DNA from: CBDCME01 sp965218865
Lineage (GTDB): Bacteria; Pseudomonadota; Alphaproteobacteria; JAAXGF01
Assembly: GCA_965218865.1 (NCBI GenBank)
Contig: CBDCME010000076.1
Span: 182,339-246,338 of the forward strand
Direction of reading: 5' to 3'
Length of the DNA: 64,000 nt
Part shown: piece by piece, positions 1-9,569 of the stretch
Layout: each line of letters starts with the position of its first letter
Numbering within the stretch: the stretch's first letter is position 1
The notes under the pieces: model-generated
Database searches by the model: none
What the model was told of the DNA's origin: nothing
The model's input: the letters and a program-made list of their open reading frames with translations, nothing else
Position numbers and translations under genes: made by a program

Positions 1-2
1 CC

Positions 3-2210
3 AACGGCTGCCACTTCGTCGAGATTCCCGAGGCCGAGCTGCGGATTCTCTGCGGCTGCCCGGCGGACAGCGTCAAGCACCTGATGAAGCGCGGCATCAA
101 CGTCGACACCGAACAGGGGGGCGTTTTCCATGAATCCGGCCCCAACGCCATTCTGGTGTCGGATTCGCTGTTGCAGAACGGAATGGCGGCGAGCCTGGCC
201 GAGTTTCCGGTTCTCCAGATGCTGTATCGGCAAGGGATGATTCTTCCCGGCCATCCCAACAATACCGGCGTCAAACCCCTTATCATGGGCCTCGAGGATC
301 GGGTCACGGCTCAAATGCAGTACATCCATAGAGGCAATTATGGCCTCATCTCCGAAGCGGAAATCATCGAATCGGGCATCGGCCCCGAAAGAGCCCGCGA
401 GCTGATGTGCATGAAGCTGAAGTTCGGCTTCGGAAAAATCCGCGAAACGGAGGAACTCATCGATTCCCTGGTGATTGGAGACGACTGGGTTGAGATCCGG
501 AATGGCGCCAGGGTAAGGCGCGCCGGTTTCAACGAGTACGAATTCTCACACCACGCCGCGATCGCAAGCGTGAACCTGAATCTCGCGCCGGGGGAGCAAT
601 TCATCCCGCCGTATGCGCTCAGTCCACGGCATATTCCCCGCGAGTATTTCGCGATTGTTCACACCGGCCAGGGCGACGGCTGGGACGTCAACCGTCCCAG
701 CATGTCCAGCATCGTGATATTCCAGGGGAAAATTTATCTTATCGACGCCGCGGCCAACATTCTTCACAGTCTCAGGGCCCTAGGCATCGGCATCAACGAG
801 ATCGAGGGCATCTTCCATACCCACGCCCACGACGATCATTTCGCCGGCTTGACGGACATCGTCCGGGCCGACCACAAGATTCGCTATTTCGCCACCCCCC
901 TCGTACGCGCTTCCGTGGTAAAGAAATTATCGGCGCTCCTGGCCATTTCCGAAAACCGATTCGGCAAATTCTTCGAAGTTCACGACCTGGAATTCGACGT
1001 CTGGAACGACATCGAGGGCCTGGAAGTATTCCCGGTGCTGTCACCACACCCGGTTGAAACGAATATCCTTGTTTTCAGAGCCTTGTTCGAAAAAGGCTAC
1101 CGTAGCTACGCCCACTTCGCCGACATCGCCGCCTTCAGGGTGCTGGAGGACATGGTCGTCGACGACCCGACCCAGCCGGGCATGTCGCGCGAATTCGTCG
1201 ATAGAGTGAAGCGGACCTACCTGAAACCGGCCGACATCAAGAAACTCGACATCGGCGGGGGACTCATTCACGGCGACGCGACCGACTTCCGGGGTGACAA
1301 ATCGGACAAGATCGTGCTGGCCCACAAAGCGGAAGAGGCCACGGACGAAGAAAAGGAGATCGGCGTGGTCCTCCCGTTTGGCGCCGTGGACGTCCTCATC
1401 CAAAATTACCAAAATTACGAGCGGCGGAACGCGTACCGATATCTGGAGTCGTACTTTCCCAACGTCTCCTACGGGCGACTGACCATCGTCCTCAACAGTC
1501 CCATCGAGACCTTCGATCCGGGAAGCGTCCTCGAAAAAAAGGGTGAACCGCCCGACGATCTATTCTTGAGTCTGACCGGCGACGTCGAAAGGGATTCCTC
1601 GAGCGGCGACTTGCGCACCGTGTTGTCGTCCGGCGTGCTTGTCGGCGAGAGTTACATCCTCAAGGGGAGCGTGCCCACGGAAACCTATCGGACCCGAACC
1701 TATGTCCAGGCCCTCAAGATCTCCGGCATCGTGTATCTGGAATTCGTGATGCGAAACGACCTTTTCGAGGAAATCACCCGCCTCGAATCGAACCGCTTGT
1801 TCCTGCGATCGACCTATCTGTTCGGTGACGAGCTGTCGCGCAAATCGGAAAACGAAGTTTGTCAGCGAATACGCCTGGTTAAATTTGAAAGGGATCGGGG
1901 TTTCGTCGACGATGATCCCGACAATCTTTCGATCGGCTTGATCCGAGAGGGTCGGATCGAGCGCAACGTCAGCGGCGATTGTGAACCCGAATCGCTTTTC
2001 CCCCGTGACTTTTTCGGCGAGGAAACGGCGTTGTTCGGGGTCGCCACCGGGGAATCATTCCGAGCCCTCGAACCATCATCCGTCTATCTCATTCCGGTCA
2101 GCGCCATTAGGAACATCCCCGTCGTGCGTTGGAAGCTGCTCGAGGCCTATCAGCGCAGAGTGTTGAAGCTAAAAAGCCGTACGGACGTACCGGCCGCTTC
2201 GAACGCCTGA
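3..2210 (+). CDS. Cyclic-nucleotide-binding domain plus metallo-beta-lactamase-fold protein, 5' end outside window
   Basis: The reading frame is open from base 3 with no stop, so the true start lies upstream of the window; the first in-window ATG is at 84. About residue 270 there is a clear metallo-beta-lactamase zinc motif (THAHDDH) followed by FAGLTDI. The C-terminal third resembles a cNMP-binding/Crp-like beta-roll (FGEETALFG, then a YLIPVSAI segment), and the N-terminal part may be another sensor segment. The family combination suggests a hydrolase gated by a nucleotide-sensing domain, probably cytoplasmic because no signal peptide is visible in the part present. The substrate is unknown. 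It converges with the M28 peptidase gene, with a hairpin between them. Confidence 0.7.
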   Translation, partial: NGCHFVEIPEAELRILCGCPADSVKHLMKRGINVDTEQGGVFHESGPNAILVSDSLLQNGMAASLAEFPVLQMLYRQGMILPGHPNNTGVKPLIMGLEDRVTAQMQYIHRGNYGLISEAEIIESGIGPERARELMCMKLKFGFGKIRETEELIDSLVIGDDWVEIRNGARVRRAGFNEYEFSHHAAIASVNLNLAPGEQFIPPYALSPRHIPREYFAIVHTGQGDGWDVNRPSMSSIVIFQGKIYLIDAAANILHSLRALGIGINEIEGIFHTHAHDDHFAGLTDIVRADHKIRYFATPLVRASVVKKLSALLAISENRFGKFFEVHDLEFDVWNDIEGLEVFPVLSPHPVETNILVFRALFEKGYRSYAHFADIAAFRVLEDMVVDDPTQPGMSREFVDRVKRTYLKPADIKKLDIGGGLIHGDATDFRGDKSDKIVLAHKAEEATDEEKEIGVVLPFGAVDVLIQNYQNYERRNAYRYLESYFPNVSYGRLTIVLNSPIETFDPGSVLEKKGEPPDDLFLSLTGDVERDSSSGDLRTVLSSGVLVGESYILKGSVPTETYRTRTYVQALKISGIVYLEFVMRNDLFEEITRLESNRLFLRSTYLFGDELSRKSENEVCQRIRLVKFERDRGFVDDDPDNLSIGLIREGRIERNVSGDCEPESLFPRDFFGEETALFGVATGESFRALEPSSVYLIPVSAIRNIPVVRWKLLEAYQRRVLKLKSRTDVPAASNA

Positions 2211-2290
2211 CCGACGGGTGCCGAGATCTCCGAATTGGTTCCGATACCACTTGGATAATCATCGCCCAGCCGAGCCCAAAAAAGCGGACC

Positions 2291-2311
2291 AAAACCGCCC
2301 GGCGGTGTTTT
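2291..2311. terminator. Bidirectional Rho-independent terminator
   Basis: A run of A, the stem ACCGC, loop CCG, stem GCGGT, then GTTTT lies between two convergent genes. The A run on one side and the T run on the other let it work in both directions. Confidence 0.6.
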
Positions 2312-2335
2312 CGCCACCCACGCGGTCCCGTGATT

Positions 2336-5300
2336 TCAGTCGCGGGAGGCTGGGGTTATTTCCAGGGTGACGCTTTTTCCGCCGCGGATCACCACGAGGT
2401 CCGCCGGTTGCCCGATTTTTAGGGCGTCGAGGGCATAACTGTAATCGTGGATGTTTTCGATTTTTCGTCCCGCCAGCTCGACCACCACGTCGCCCTCCTC
2501 GACGCCGGCGTTTTCGGCCGGTCCCCCCGTGGTGACACCGGAGATGCGGACCCCGCCGCCACCTGCGGCGGCGTAATCGGGAATCGTTCCCAGATAGACG
2601 CGCGAAGTCCGTTGCCGGCCGATCTCCGGGGCGTCCTTCACCCGGACGTATTCGACCGACCCCTCGCGAAGCGCGAGCGAACGGGTGATGAGGCCCATCA
2701 GCCGCGCGACCTTGGCGGCACCGACGAGGTTGATCTTGTCGGCGGTGTCGCGCGGGGTGTGGTAATCGCCATGGACACCGGTAAAGGCATTCAGGATGGG
2801 GATCTCCTTGAGGTAGAACGTGGTCGCGTCGGTCGGCAAATAGCTGTCGGCGACCGCCAAGACGGAAAGACCGACCGGTACGTTGGCGCGCTCGATCTCA
2901 GCCCGCCAAATCGGACTCGAACCGACGCCCTGAAGGGCGAGAGTCGTATCGAGGCGCCCGATCATGTCCATGTTGAGATAGGCCAGAACAGCGGACGCGA
3001 GGGGTCCGGATTCGCCACCGTCGTCCCATTGGCGCACGAAATGGCCGGCGCCCAGCATCCCCAGCTCCTCGCCCGACCAGGCCGCGAAAATAATGTCGCG
3101 CCTGGGAGTGAACCGGCCCCGCCTCTTGCGATCAACCAAGTACTCGGCGATCTCGATGAGTCCGGCGACCCCCGACGCGTTATCGTCGGCGCCGAAATGA
3201 ACCTGGCCCATCTCGTCCTTCCGGGCCAGGGAATCGCCGCCGGTTCCGTGCCCAAGATGATCGACGTGGGCGCCGATGACGACCATCGGCTCGGGATGCG
3301 CCGGGTCGCTTGCGGCGAGACGGGCGATGACGTTCCGACCCTGCTGGCTGACCTGAACGACGTCGATCTCGGCCCCGATTTCCACGTCCGACAGCGCGAA
3401 ACCGTCCACCGGTTCGCCGCTGTCGAGGGCCTCCTGCAAGCTCGCCAATGATTTTCCGGCGGCTTCCACGAGCGCCGCGGCGACGGCGTCCGTGACGGTA
3501 ATTGCGGCAATGCCCGCCGCCGCCATCCCGGGTCCGGCCGCCAGGGGGATGAGTTCTTCCTCGACCTGGGCGTTGGGGCCGCTAACGACGATGAGGCCGC
3601 GGGCGCCGCGGTCGCGCGCCGCGATCGCCTTGAAACGCAGGTTCGCGTAGCGGAAAAGATGTTGGCGCACCGGCTGGGAAACGCCTTCCGGGAGATAACG
3701 GAAGATCAGCACCCATTTGTCGCGGACGTCGAGACCCCGATAGGAATCATAAGCCTCGGCCTCATCGGCATCGGGCGCGACGATGCCATAGCCGGCGAAG
3801 ACCACGCCGGCCGGTGCCACCGAGCCGACGCGGGAAAACGCCAACGGGCGCCAATCCCGATCGACGGTCGGCGATTCCAGCGCCGGACCCGCGCCCGTCG
3901 GCACGCCGAGTCGGTTGTCCGGCCCGAGCCGGGCGCCGGCCGTAAACTCGACGGTCTGAAAATACCCCCCGTCGTCGCCGGCGGGCGCCAAACCCACGTT
4001 GGCGAAGGCCTCGGCGACATAGTCGGTCGCCAAGCGCTCTCCAGGCGTGCCGGTCAAGCGTCCGTCCATCGCCGCCGAGGCGAGAGCGGCGATGTGGCGT
4101 CGCATGTCCTCGGGCGTGATTTCGGGGCGACTCGGTCCCCAACCGGCGGCCGCGGAATCGGCCGCCTCGACGACCCCGCTGGGGGTCTTCAGACCGAGCA
4201 GGGCTAGGGCCTGTTCGTGGTTCCATTCCGCAAGGAATATCTGGGCCGATTTGTCGGCGCCGCGGGTACTCGTCCAGGAAAGCGTCTTTCCGTCGGGTGA
4301 AAAGGTCGGCAAGCCGTCGAAACCCTCGGTTCCGGTCACCCGGATGGGTGCCGAACCGCCCTCGGAATCGACGAGATAGAGCTCGAAATTGGCGAATCCG
4401 TGCTTGTTGGTCGCGAATATCACGTAGGCACCGGAGGGATGGAAGTAGGGCGCCCAGGACATCGCCCCCAAGTCCGTGATCCGTTTCTCGTCGCCGCCGT
4501 CGACATCCATCGTGAAAACCTCGGCCGTGGCGCCGTCCTCGGAAAAACGCCGCCAAATGATCCGTTGGCCGTTGGGGCTGAAAAAGGGGCCACCGTCGTA
4601 GCCGCGGGTCCGGGTCAAGCGCAAAAGACCGCTTCCGTCCGCGTTCATGACGTAGATGTCCATCAGAAACGATTTGTCGATTTCGAATCGTTTCCGTTCG
4701 TCGGCGCTCAGGTTCCCCGTGTAGGCGTGGCGGTTCGAGGCGAACGCGATCAGCTTGCCATCGGGCGACCAGGATCCCTCGGCGTCGTAGCCGCGCGCCT
4801 TGGTCAAATTTCGAAACCACCCGGCGCCGAGATCGGTTTCGAAAATGTCGTACTGTTCGTCGAAACTCCAGGCGTAGCGCCGCTCTTTGCCAGCCGCGCG
4901 CAGGGCGAGCTCGTCCTCCTGCTTGGCGACGGCCTCGAGGTCCTCGTGGGTCGATGCAAAAAGGGCCCGGCGTCCGCTCGGATGAATCCAGGCGCAGGTC
5001 GTCTTTCCGATCCCGGGCGAAAGACGACGCACCTCCCCGGTTTCCAAATCCAGAAGATAGATTTGATAAAAGGGGTTTCCCGGTTCGCGCTCGCTTTGAA
5101 AGACCATCATCGCGCCATCGCGGCTGAAATAACCTTCGCCGGCGCGACGGCCCTCGAAAGTCAGCTGGCGGACATTCGCGAGTAACAAATCTTCATTGCC
5201 GGAGACCTCTTCTTGAGCCGGGGCGGGTGCCGGAACCAACAAGCCCGCGACCACCAAGCCGACAGCGACAAGATCTCCGAAACCGGAAATTTGCGAACAA

Positions 5301-5341
5301 TTCTTGCCTCGTCGCGTTAGCGGGGAAATCATCCTAACCAT
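2336..5341 (-). CDS. Secreted M28-family zinc peptidase with PD40/TolB-like propeller, PA-like and PDZ domains
   Basis: This 1001-residue protein starts with a signal-like hydrophobic segment (residues about 22-42). Residues about 60-400 contain repeated beta-propeller motifs of TolB/PD40 type (SPDGKLIAF, SPNGQRIIW, SPDGKTLSW). A protease-associated-like stretch sits near 500-650. The M28 catalytic domain (about 680-890) carries the expected zinc and catalytic residues in GAHVDHLGHG, FGADDNASG, WSGEELGMLG, NMDMIG and GDYHTPRDTAD. A PDZ domain (SGVTTGGPAENAG) closes the protein. The family comprises aminopeptidases acting in the periplasm or outside the cell. It lies 41 bases downstream of the SUMF1-like gene on the same strand, so it may be the last gene of the pqq transcript. 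Confidence 0.85.
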   Translation of the reverse strand: MVRMISPLTRRGKNCSQISGFGDLVAVGLVVAGLLVPAPAPAQEEVSGNEDLLLANVRQLTFEGRRAGEGYFSRDGAMMVFQSEREPGNPFYQIYLLDLETGEVRRLSPGIGKTTCAWIHPSGRRALFASTHEDLEAVAKQEDELALRAAGKERRYAWSFDEQYDIFETDLGAGWFRNLTKARGYDAEGSWSPDGKLIAFASNRHAYTGNLSADERKRFEIDKSFLMDIYVMNADGSGLLRLTRTRGYDGGPFFSPNGQRIIWRRFSEDGATAEVFTMDVDGGDEKRITDLGAMSWAPYFHPSGAYVIFATNKHGFANFELYLVDSEGGSAPIRVTGTEGFDGLPTFSPDGKTLSWTSTRGADKSAQIFLAEWNHEQALALLGLKTPSGVVEAADSAAAGWGPSRPEITPEDMRRHIAALASAAMDGRLTGTPGERLATDYVAEAFANVGLAPAGDDGGYFQTVEFTAGARLGPDNRLGVPTGAGPALESPTVDRDWRPLAFSRVGSVAPAGVVFAGYGIVAPDADEAEAYDSYRGLDVRDKWVLIFRYLPEGVSQPVRQHLFRYANLRFKAIAARDRGARGLIVVSGPNAQVEEELIPLAAGPGMAAAGIAAITVTDAVAAALVEAAGKSLASLQEALDSGEPVDGFALSDVEIGAEIDVVQVSQQGRNVIARLAASDPAHPEPMVVIGAHVDHLGHGTGGDSLARKDEMGQVHFGADDNASGVAGLIEIAEYLVDRKRRGRFTPRRDIIFAAWSGEELGMLGAGHFVRQWDDGGESGPLASAVLAYLNMDMIGRLDTTLALQGVGSSPIWRAEIERANVPVGLSVLAVADSYLPTDATTFYLKEIPILNAFTGVHGDYHTPRDTADKINLVGAAKVARLMGLITRSLALREGSVEYVRVKDAPEIGRQRTSRVYLGTIPDYAAAGGGGVRISGVTTGGPAENAGVEEGDVVVELAGRKIENIHDYSYALDALKIGQPADLVVIRGGKSVTLEITPASRD

Positions 5342-5382
5342 CTCCGTAACGGGCCATCTCCGTCACGGGAACCTCGCGACGA

Positions 5383-6336
5383 TCATTCGGGGAACGTCCT
5401 CAGCACGCGAAATCCGCTCATCCTGTCCCCGGCGTCTTCGTCGTCGCGGATGCGCAACGCCGGGCGGACGTAATCCGGTTCGGCGTTCCAACCCCCGCCC
5501 CGTTGGACACGGAAGTAACAATCCTGAGGACCCATCTTCGTATCGACGTCGCCAAACCCGTAACAGGTGTCGTGCCAACACCCCCCCATCCATTCCCAGA
5601 CGTTGCCCAGAATATCGTGAACGCCGAAAGCATTGGGTTCGAGGCTGCCGACCGGCGCCGTTTTATCGTGGCCGTCATTGCATTTGTGCTCGTCAAAGGG
5701 AAAATCGTTCGCGGCTTTGGTTACCCGGTCGTTGACATTCGCGTAGGTACAAGCCTCGTCGGGATTATCCCCCCAAAAACGCGACGCTGAAGATCCGGCA
5801 CGCGCCGAGTATTCCCACTCCTTCTCACTGGGGAGCCGATATTTAGCCCCGGTCTTGCGGCTCAGCCAGTCGGCGTACTCGTTGGCCTGCAGCCAGCTGA
5901 CGTTGATCACCGGCCGATCGCCGCGTCCCCAGCCCTCGTCACCGGTGTCGGGGGGGTTGAGTTTGCAACCGCCAGCCGAAACGCAGGCATCCCACTGGTC
6001 GAACGTGACTTCGTGCTTGCCCATGGCGAAGAGCTTGTCGATCGTGACGGTCCGCTGGACACATTCGTACTCGTAGCGGCCCTCCTCGTCTTCCGGCGAC
6101 CCCATGGTGAAACTTCCCGCCGGGATGACCACCATTTCAGGACATTCGGAGCACTCGCGAAAGGATTCCCCCGGAACCGTGGTTGGCGGCGTGACTGGCT
6201 TGCTCGGTCCCGGCCAGCTGAAATTCGGCCACTGGGCCATTGATTCGGCAGACACGAAAACCGTGGCTGAAAGGAGCAACGACAATACTCCGCCTGAGGC
6301 GAGCAGCTGTCTCGAACACTTCAAGGTTGGCTCCAC
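5383..6336 (-). CDS. Exported SUMF1/formylglycine-generating-enzyme-like protein
   Basis: The 317-residue protein has an N-terminal hydrophobic export signal (about residues 10-30), then a SUMF1 (FGE-sulfatase) domain: MVVIPAGSFTMGS, HEVTFDQWDAC, RPVINVSWLQANEYADWLS, YRLPSEKEWEYSARAG, DILGNVWEWMGGCWH and a closing GFRVLRTFPE. This fold activates sulfatases in some members and has other roles in others. The two-cysteine active site of true formylglycine-generating enzymes is not clearly present, so sulfatase activation is not claimed. It is 34 bases downstream of pqqE on the same strand and may be co-transcribed with the PQQ genes. Confidence 0.8.
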   Translation of the reverse strand: MEPTLKCSRQLLASGGVLSLLLSATVFVSAESMAQWPNFSWPGPSKPVTPPTTVPGESFRECSECPEMVVIPAGSFTMGSPEDEEGRYEYECVQRTVTIDKLFAMGKHEVTFDQWDACVSAGGCKLNPPDTGDEGWGRGDRPVINVSWLQANEYADWLSRKTGAKYRLPSEKEWEYSARAGSSASRFWGDNPDEACTYANVNDRVTKAANDFPFDEHKCNDGHDKTAPVGSLEPNAFGVHDILGNVWEWMGGCWHDTCYGFGDVDTKMGPQDCYFRVQRGGGWNAEPDYVRPALRIRDDEDAGDRMSGFRVLRTFPE

Positions 6337-6370
6337 CCGAAATAAAGATCACCCTGAACGGCGGGCCATA

Positions 6371-7492
6371 TTAATCGGCATGGATTCGGCATGGAAGCCG
6401 ACTCTCGCCGTCTTTACGTCCCCGATAGACGAGGGGCGGCGGGTGGGAGGACGCTTCAGCGCGGGCGAGGGCCCGGATTTCGGCGTTCAGGGGCGATCGA
6501 TCGCACACCGGGTCGGTGGCGTCGGCGGCACCCGTCAGGGCGAAGGCTTGACACCGGCAACCGCCCCAATCCAGGGTGCGCTCGGGACACTCCTTGCATA
6601 ACGCCGGCATCCAATCCGTGCCCCGGAAACGCCGAAAGGCCTCGCCCTCGAACCAAATTTCGGCGAGGGGCCGCCGGCTCACGTTATCGAAGCGAAATCC
6701 CGGCAAGGTAGCGGCCGCGTGACACGGCAACACCGTTCCGGCGGGCGTCACGATGATGAAGCGCCGCCCCCAGCCGCCCATGCAGGGCTTTGGCCGGCGG
6801 GCGTAATAATCAGGGACGACGTGATCGATGGTCAGGGCCCCGGCGAGCCGAGCCCGCGCCGCGGTGACGGTTTCGACGGCCGCGGCGACTTGGGCGGGGG
6901 TCGGCATCAGGGCGGCGCGGTTCAGCAAGGCCCAGCCGTGATATTGGGCGTGGGCGAGCTCGAGCCTGTGGGCGCCGAGGGTTACGGCCAGCTCGATCAT
7001 GGCCTCGAGACGATCGAGGTTTTGGCGGTGGACGACGACGTTCAGGGTCAGCGCCAGGCCGACTTCACGGACGATGCGCGCGAGGCCGATCTTATGGGCG
7101 TGGCCGCCTCCGTAACCGGCGATCCGATCGGCGTTCCCGGCCTCGGTGTCCTGAATACTGAGCTGAAGGTGATCGAGGCCCAACCTGGCCAAGGTCTCGA
7201 TCCGGGCCGCGTCGAGCAACAGACCGGAGGTGATCAGATTGGTGTAAAGACCGATCCCGGCGGCGGCGGCCACGAGGCCCTCGAGGTCCTTGCGAACCGC
7301 GGGTTCGCCACCGGAGAAATGGACCTGCAGAACCCCGAGTTTGGCCGCCTCGGCGAGCACCCGCCGCCAGGCCGGCGTCTCGATCTCGTCGGTCCCGGCG
7401 ACCAGCGCGCGTGGATTCGAACAGTAGGGACACCGCAACGGACAACGGTGGGTCAGCTCCGCCAGGAGGGCCAGGGGCGACGCTGTCGTCAT
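6371..7492 (-). CDS. pqqE: PqqA peptide cyclase (radical SAM)
   Basis: PqqE cross-links the conserved Glu and Tyr of the PqqA peptide, the first step of pyrroloquinoline quinone synthesis. The 373-residue protein opens with the radical-SAM iron-sulfur motif CPLRCPYC, followed by VHFSGGEPAVRKDLEGLV. The C-terminal SPASM-type cysteines are visible (CMGGWGRR, LPCHAA, LCKECPERTLDWGGCRC). Its ATG overlaps the pqqD stop as ATGA, indicating coupled translation. Length and motifs fit the family. Confidence 0.95.
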   Translation of the reverse strand: MTTASPLALLAELTHRCPLRCPYCSNPRALVAGTDEIETPAWRRVLAEAAKLGVLQVHFSGGEPAVRKDLEGLVAAAAGIGLYTNLITSGLLLDAARIETLARLGLDHLQLSIQDTEAGNADRIAGYGGGHAHKIGLARIVREVGLALTLNVVVHRQNLDRLEAMIELAVTLGAHRLELAHAQYHGWALLNRAALMPTPAQVAAAVETVTAARARLAGALTIDHVVPDYYARRPKPCMGGWGRRFIIVTPAGTVLPCHAAATLPGFRFDNVSRRPLAEIWFEGEAFRRFRGTDWMPALCKECPERTLDWGGCRCQAFALTGAADATDPVCDRSPLNAEIRALARAEASSHPPPLVYRGRKDGESRLPCRIHAD

Positions 7493-7776
7493 GCGGTTAA
7501 GAATCCCTTGTCGGCGAGATCCTGTAACAACTCGGTGACGTCGGCGACGACACGTTCACGGGGGGCCGAATAAGTCTCGGCAAGATCGTCGGCGATCGTG
7601 GCGACGCTGTCGACGCCGGTACAGCGCTTGAGGATTTCGAGCGCGGAAGGATTGGGCACATAGAGCCGTTCGGGGGCCAGGAGCACCCAGCGGTCGCGGC
7701 GCTCGTCGAAACGCAATTTCACGTGCCTGGGCAAGCTCGGCAGGGAGGACTCATCGAGCCGGAAAGGTCGGATCAT
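7489..7776 (-). CDS. pqqD: PQQ biosynthesis peptide chaperone
   Basis: PqqD binds the PqqA peptide and presents it to PqqE. The 95-residue protein has the typical PqqD core (VKLRFDERRDRWVLLAPERL, then NPSALEILKRC and a C-terminal helical half). A longer reading frame extends upstream, but the ATG at 7776 is preferred because it overlaps the pqqC stop (ATGA) and matches the family length of about 90 residues. It overlaps pqqE by four bases at its 3' end. Confidence 0.93.
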   Translation of the reverse strand: MIRPFRLDESSLPSLPRHVKLRFDERRDRWVLLAPERLYVPNPSALEILKRCTGVDSVATIADDLAETYSAPRERVVADVTELLQDLADKGFLTA

Positions 7777-8510
7777 GATTCCGCCGGGACGAAGGCGCCG
7801 GGAGGCACATGAGCCGGTTCCACATAAGCATGGTACAGGGCATCCAGTTGAGCCCACAAGACGCTGCATTTGAAGCGCAACGCCGCGACCACCGATTCCT
7901 GTTCTTCCCGGGTCCGCGCGTGGCGTCGCACGTAATCGAGGGCGAAGGCCGAGTCGCGTTCGGCTTGCGGGGGCCGGACCGTGAAGTAAACCAAGGAATC
8001 GGGCCGAATGAAGGGGTAATGGGTCAGCATGCCGTGTCTTCTTTCGGCGATGATCGCGGGCGCGAAAAGTTCGCTGAGCGAGGAAGCGATCGCCTCCAGC
8101 AACGTCCGTTCCGCGACAAATTGAACATAGGCATCGACGGCAAACCGGACCCCGGGCAGAACCGCCCGTCCCGAGAGCACGAGTTCGCGCTCCAGCCCGA
8201 GATCGTCGGTGAGTGCCAGCCAGCGCCCGATGCCGCCCTCGGAGTCGGTCTCGCCGTCGTGGTCGGCGAGCCGCCGGCGCCAGATGCGCCGGAGGCCGGG
8301 GTCCTCGATCCGGGCCATCAACTTCGCGTCCTTGAGCGGAATTCTGGTTTGATAATAGGCCCGGTTGAGGGCCCAGGCCCGTACCTGGCCCAGGCTCAGC
8401 CCGCCGTCGTGCAACAAGCGGTGAAAAGGGTGGCGATCGTGGTATTCCTCGGCCCCGACCCGCCGCAGGCGCCGTTCAAGCCCCGCTGCGCTCCAAGCTT
8501 TGTTCGCCAA
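7773..8510 (-). CDS. pqqC: Pyrroloquinoline-quinone synthase
   Basis: PqqC is the cofactor-free oxidase that completes PQQ by ring closure and oxidation. Family motifs are visible: YHDRHPFHRLLHDG, WALNRAYYQTRIPLKDA, DHDGETDSEGGIGRWLAL and a C-terminal YVRRHARTREEQESVVAAL. No ATG lies near the expected N-terminus. TTG at 8510 is chosen because GGAGG sits eight bases upstream and gives 245 residues, close to family length. An ATG at 8600 would add 30 unlikely arginine/proline-rich residues. The start lies inside the tail of the pqqA frame. Confidence 0.9.
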   Translation of the reverse strand: MANKAWSAAGLERRLRRVGAEEYHDRHPFHRLLHDGGLSLGQVRAWALNRAYYQTRIPLKDAKLMARIEDPGLRRIWRRRLADHDGETDSEGGIGRWLALTDDLGLERELVLSGRAVLPGVRFAVDAYVQFVAERTLLEAIASSLSELFAPAIIAERRHGMLTHYPFIRPDSLVYFTVRPPQAERDSAFALDYVRRHARTREEQESVVAALRFKCSVLWAQLDALYHAYVEPAHVPPGAFVPAES

Positions 8511-8652
8511 GCCGTGGCCCTCCGGTTCGCGGCGCACTGAGCCGAGCCTCTCCCCCCGCCGGCGGGGGCAAATCCGCGATCTCGGCGCCGGCGTAAGCAT
8601 TGATCTCCATGCCCAAAAATACCTCGATAAGTGCCGGCTTCGTCCAACTCAT
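8476..8652 (-). CDS. pqqA: PQQ precursor peptide, unusually long
   Basis: The peptide begins MSWTKPALIEVFLGMEINAY, with the Glu and Tyr (E-x3-Y) that PqqE links to make PQQ. A purine-rich site (GGAGGAAGACAAGG) lies just upstream of the ATG. Typical PqqA peptides have about 23-30 residues; this frame stays open for 58 and ends 35 bases inside pqqC. The tail after AGAEIADLPPP is proline/arginine-rich and may simply be removed or be dispensable. It sits at the head of pqqCDE, 107 bases after the ABC permease gene. Confidence 0.88.
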   Translation of the reverse strand: MSWTKPALIEVFLGMEINAYAGAEIADLPPPAGGEARLSAPRTGGPRLGEQSLERSGA

Positions 8653-8759
8653 CCTTGTCTTCCTCCGCACATTCTACCGTTACAGTCACCGCGTACGTTG
8701 ATTTTAGGGAGCCCGGCAATGGACCGCAAGCAAGTCCTACCGACGGCAACCTGCCTCCC

Positions 8760-9569
8760 CTAGCCCCGGGTTCGGCGGGGTGGGGAGAGCAAGCCGCGGT
8801 CGGGATCGTGGCCCTTGACGGCGATCAGGAAAAAGAGGCCGAAAGCGCAGATCAGGACCAGGGCCGCCGGGGCGTTGAAGTGGCCGTAGAGGGCGAAGCG
8901 GCTCATCTCGACGGCGTGAGTGAAGGGGTTGAGGCGGCAGATCTCGTATAGGAGGGGGCTCGAGTCACGGACCTGGGCCAGGGGATACAGGGCGGAAGAG
9001 GCGAAGAAGACGGGAAAGACGACGAAATTCATCACTCCGGCGAAGTTCTCGATCCGTGGCAGGGCCACCGCCAACGCCATTCCCAGGGCCCCGAAAACCA
9101 AGCCGGCGAGCATCAGGGCGGGCAGCAAGGTCAGATAGCCCCACGGCGGCGGCGCCAGGCCCCAGAAGCGGGCGACGACGAGAAAGGCATAGACCTGAAG
9201 TATCGAGATGCCGGTCCCGGCCACCAGACGGCACAGCAGCAGATACCAGCGCGGAAAGGGGGCGATCAGAAATGCCTTCATGCTGCCCAACTCGCGGTCG
9301 TAGACCATCGCGAGCGAACTTTGCATGCCGTTGAAGAGCTGGATCATGGCGATCAGGCCGGGTCCCAGGTAGACCTCGAAGGCGACAACCTCTTGGGTGG
9401 GTGGAACGAGCTGCAAACCGACCATCGAACGGAACCCAGCAGCGAAGATCGCGAGCCACAACAAGGGACGCACGAAGGCGGCGATGAGCCGCGCCCGTTG
9501 GCCCCAGGCGCGCTGGATTTCGCGCCTCGTCACACCGCCCAAGCAGCGTAAACCAGCCGCCGGGGTCAT
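8760..9569 (-). CDS. ABC-2 type transporter permease (Ped-type, PQQ/alcohol-oxidation associated)
   Basis: The ATG at 9569 is chosen because it overlaps the ATPase stop as ATGA; an upstream in-frame extension is arginine/proline-rich noise. The 269-residue protein has about six hydrophobic segments and an ABC-2 core (FVRPLLWLAIFAAGFRSMVG, then YDRELGSMKAFLIAPFPRW and FVVFPVFFASSALYPL). Permeases of this kind sit next to PQQ genes and quinoprotein alcohol oxidation genes in the Ped-type system. Here it lies between its ATPase and pqqA on the same strand. The transported substrate is unknown. Confidence 0.85.
   Translation of the reverse strand: MTPAAGLRCLGGVTRREIQRAWGQRARLIAAFVRPLLWLAIFAAGFRSMVGLQLVPPTQEVVAFEVYLGPGLIAMIQLFNGMQSSLAMVYDRELGSMKAFLIAPFPRWYLLLCRLVAGTGISILQVYAFLVVARFWGLAPPPWGYLTLLPALMLAGLVFGALGMALAVALPRIENFAGVMNFVVFPVFFASSALYPLAQVRDSSPLLYEICRLNPFTHAVEMSRFALYGHFNAPAALVLICAFGLFFLIAVKGHDPDRGLLSPPRRTRG

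Noticed and set aside
5383..6336. True sulfatase-activating formylglycine enzyme
   Set aside because: SUMF1 fold is clear but the active-site cysteine pair is not, and no sulfatase gene is nearby.
8653..8759. Separate sigma-70 promoter for pqqA
   Set aside because: A TAGAAT-like -10 is visible but no convincing -35 lies at the proper distance; evidence too weak to list.
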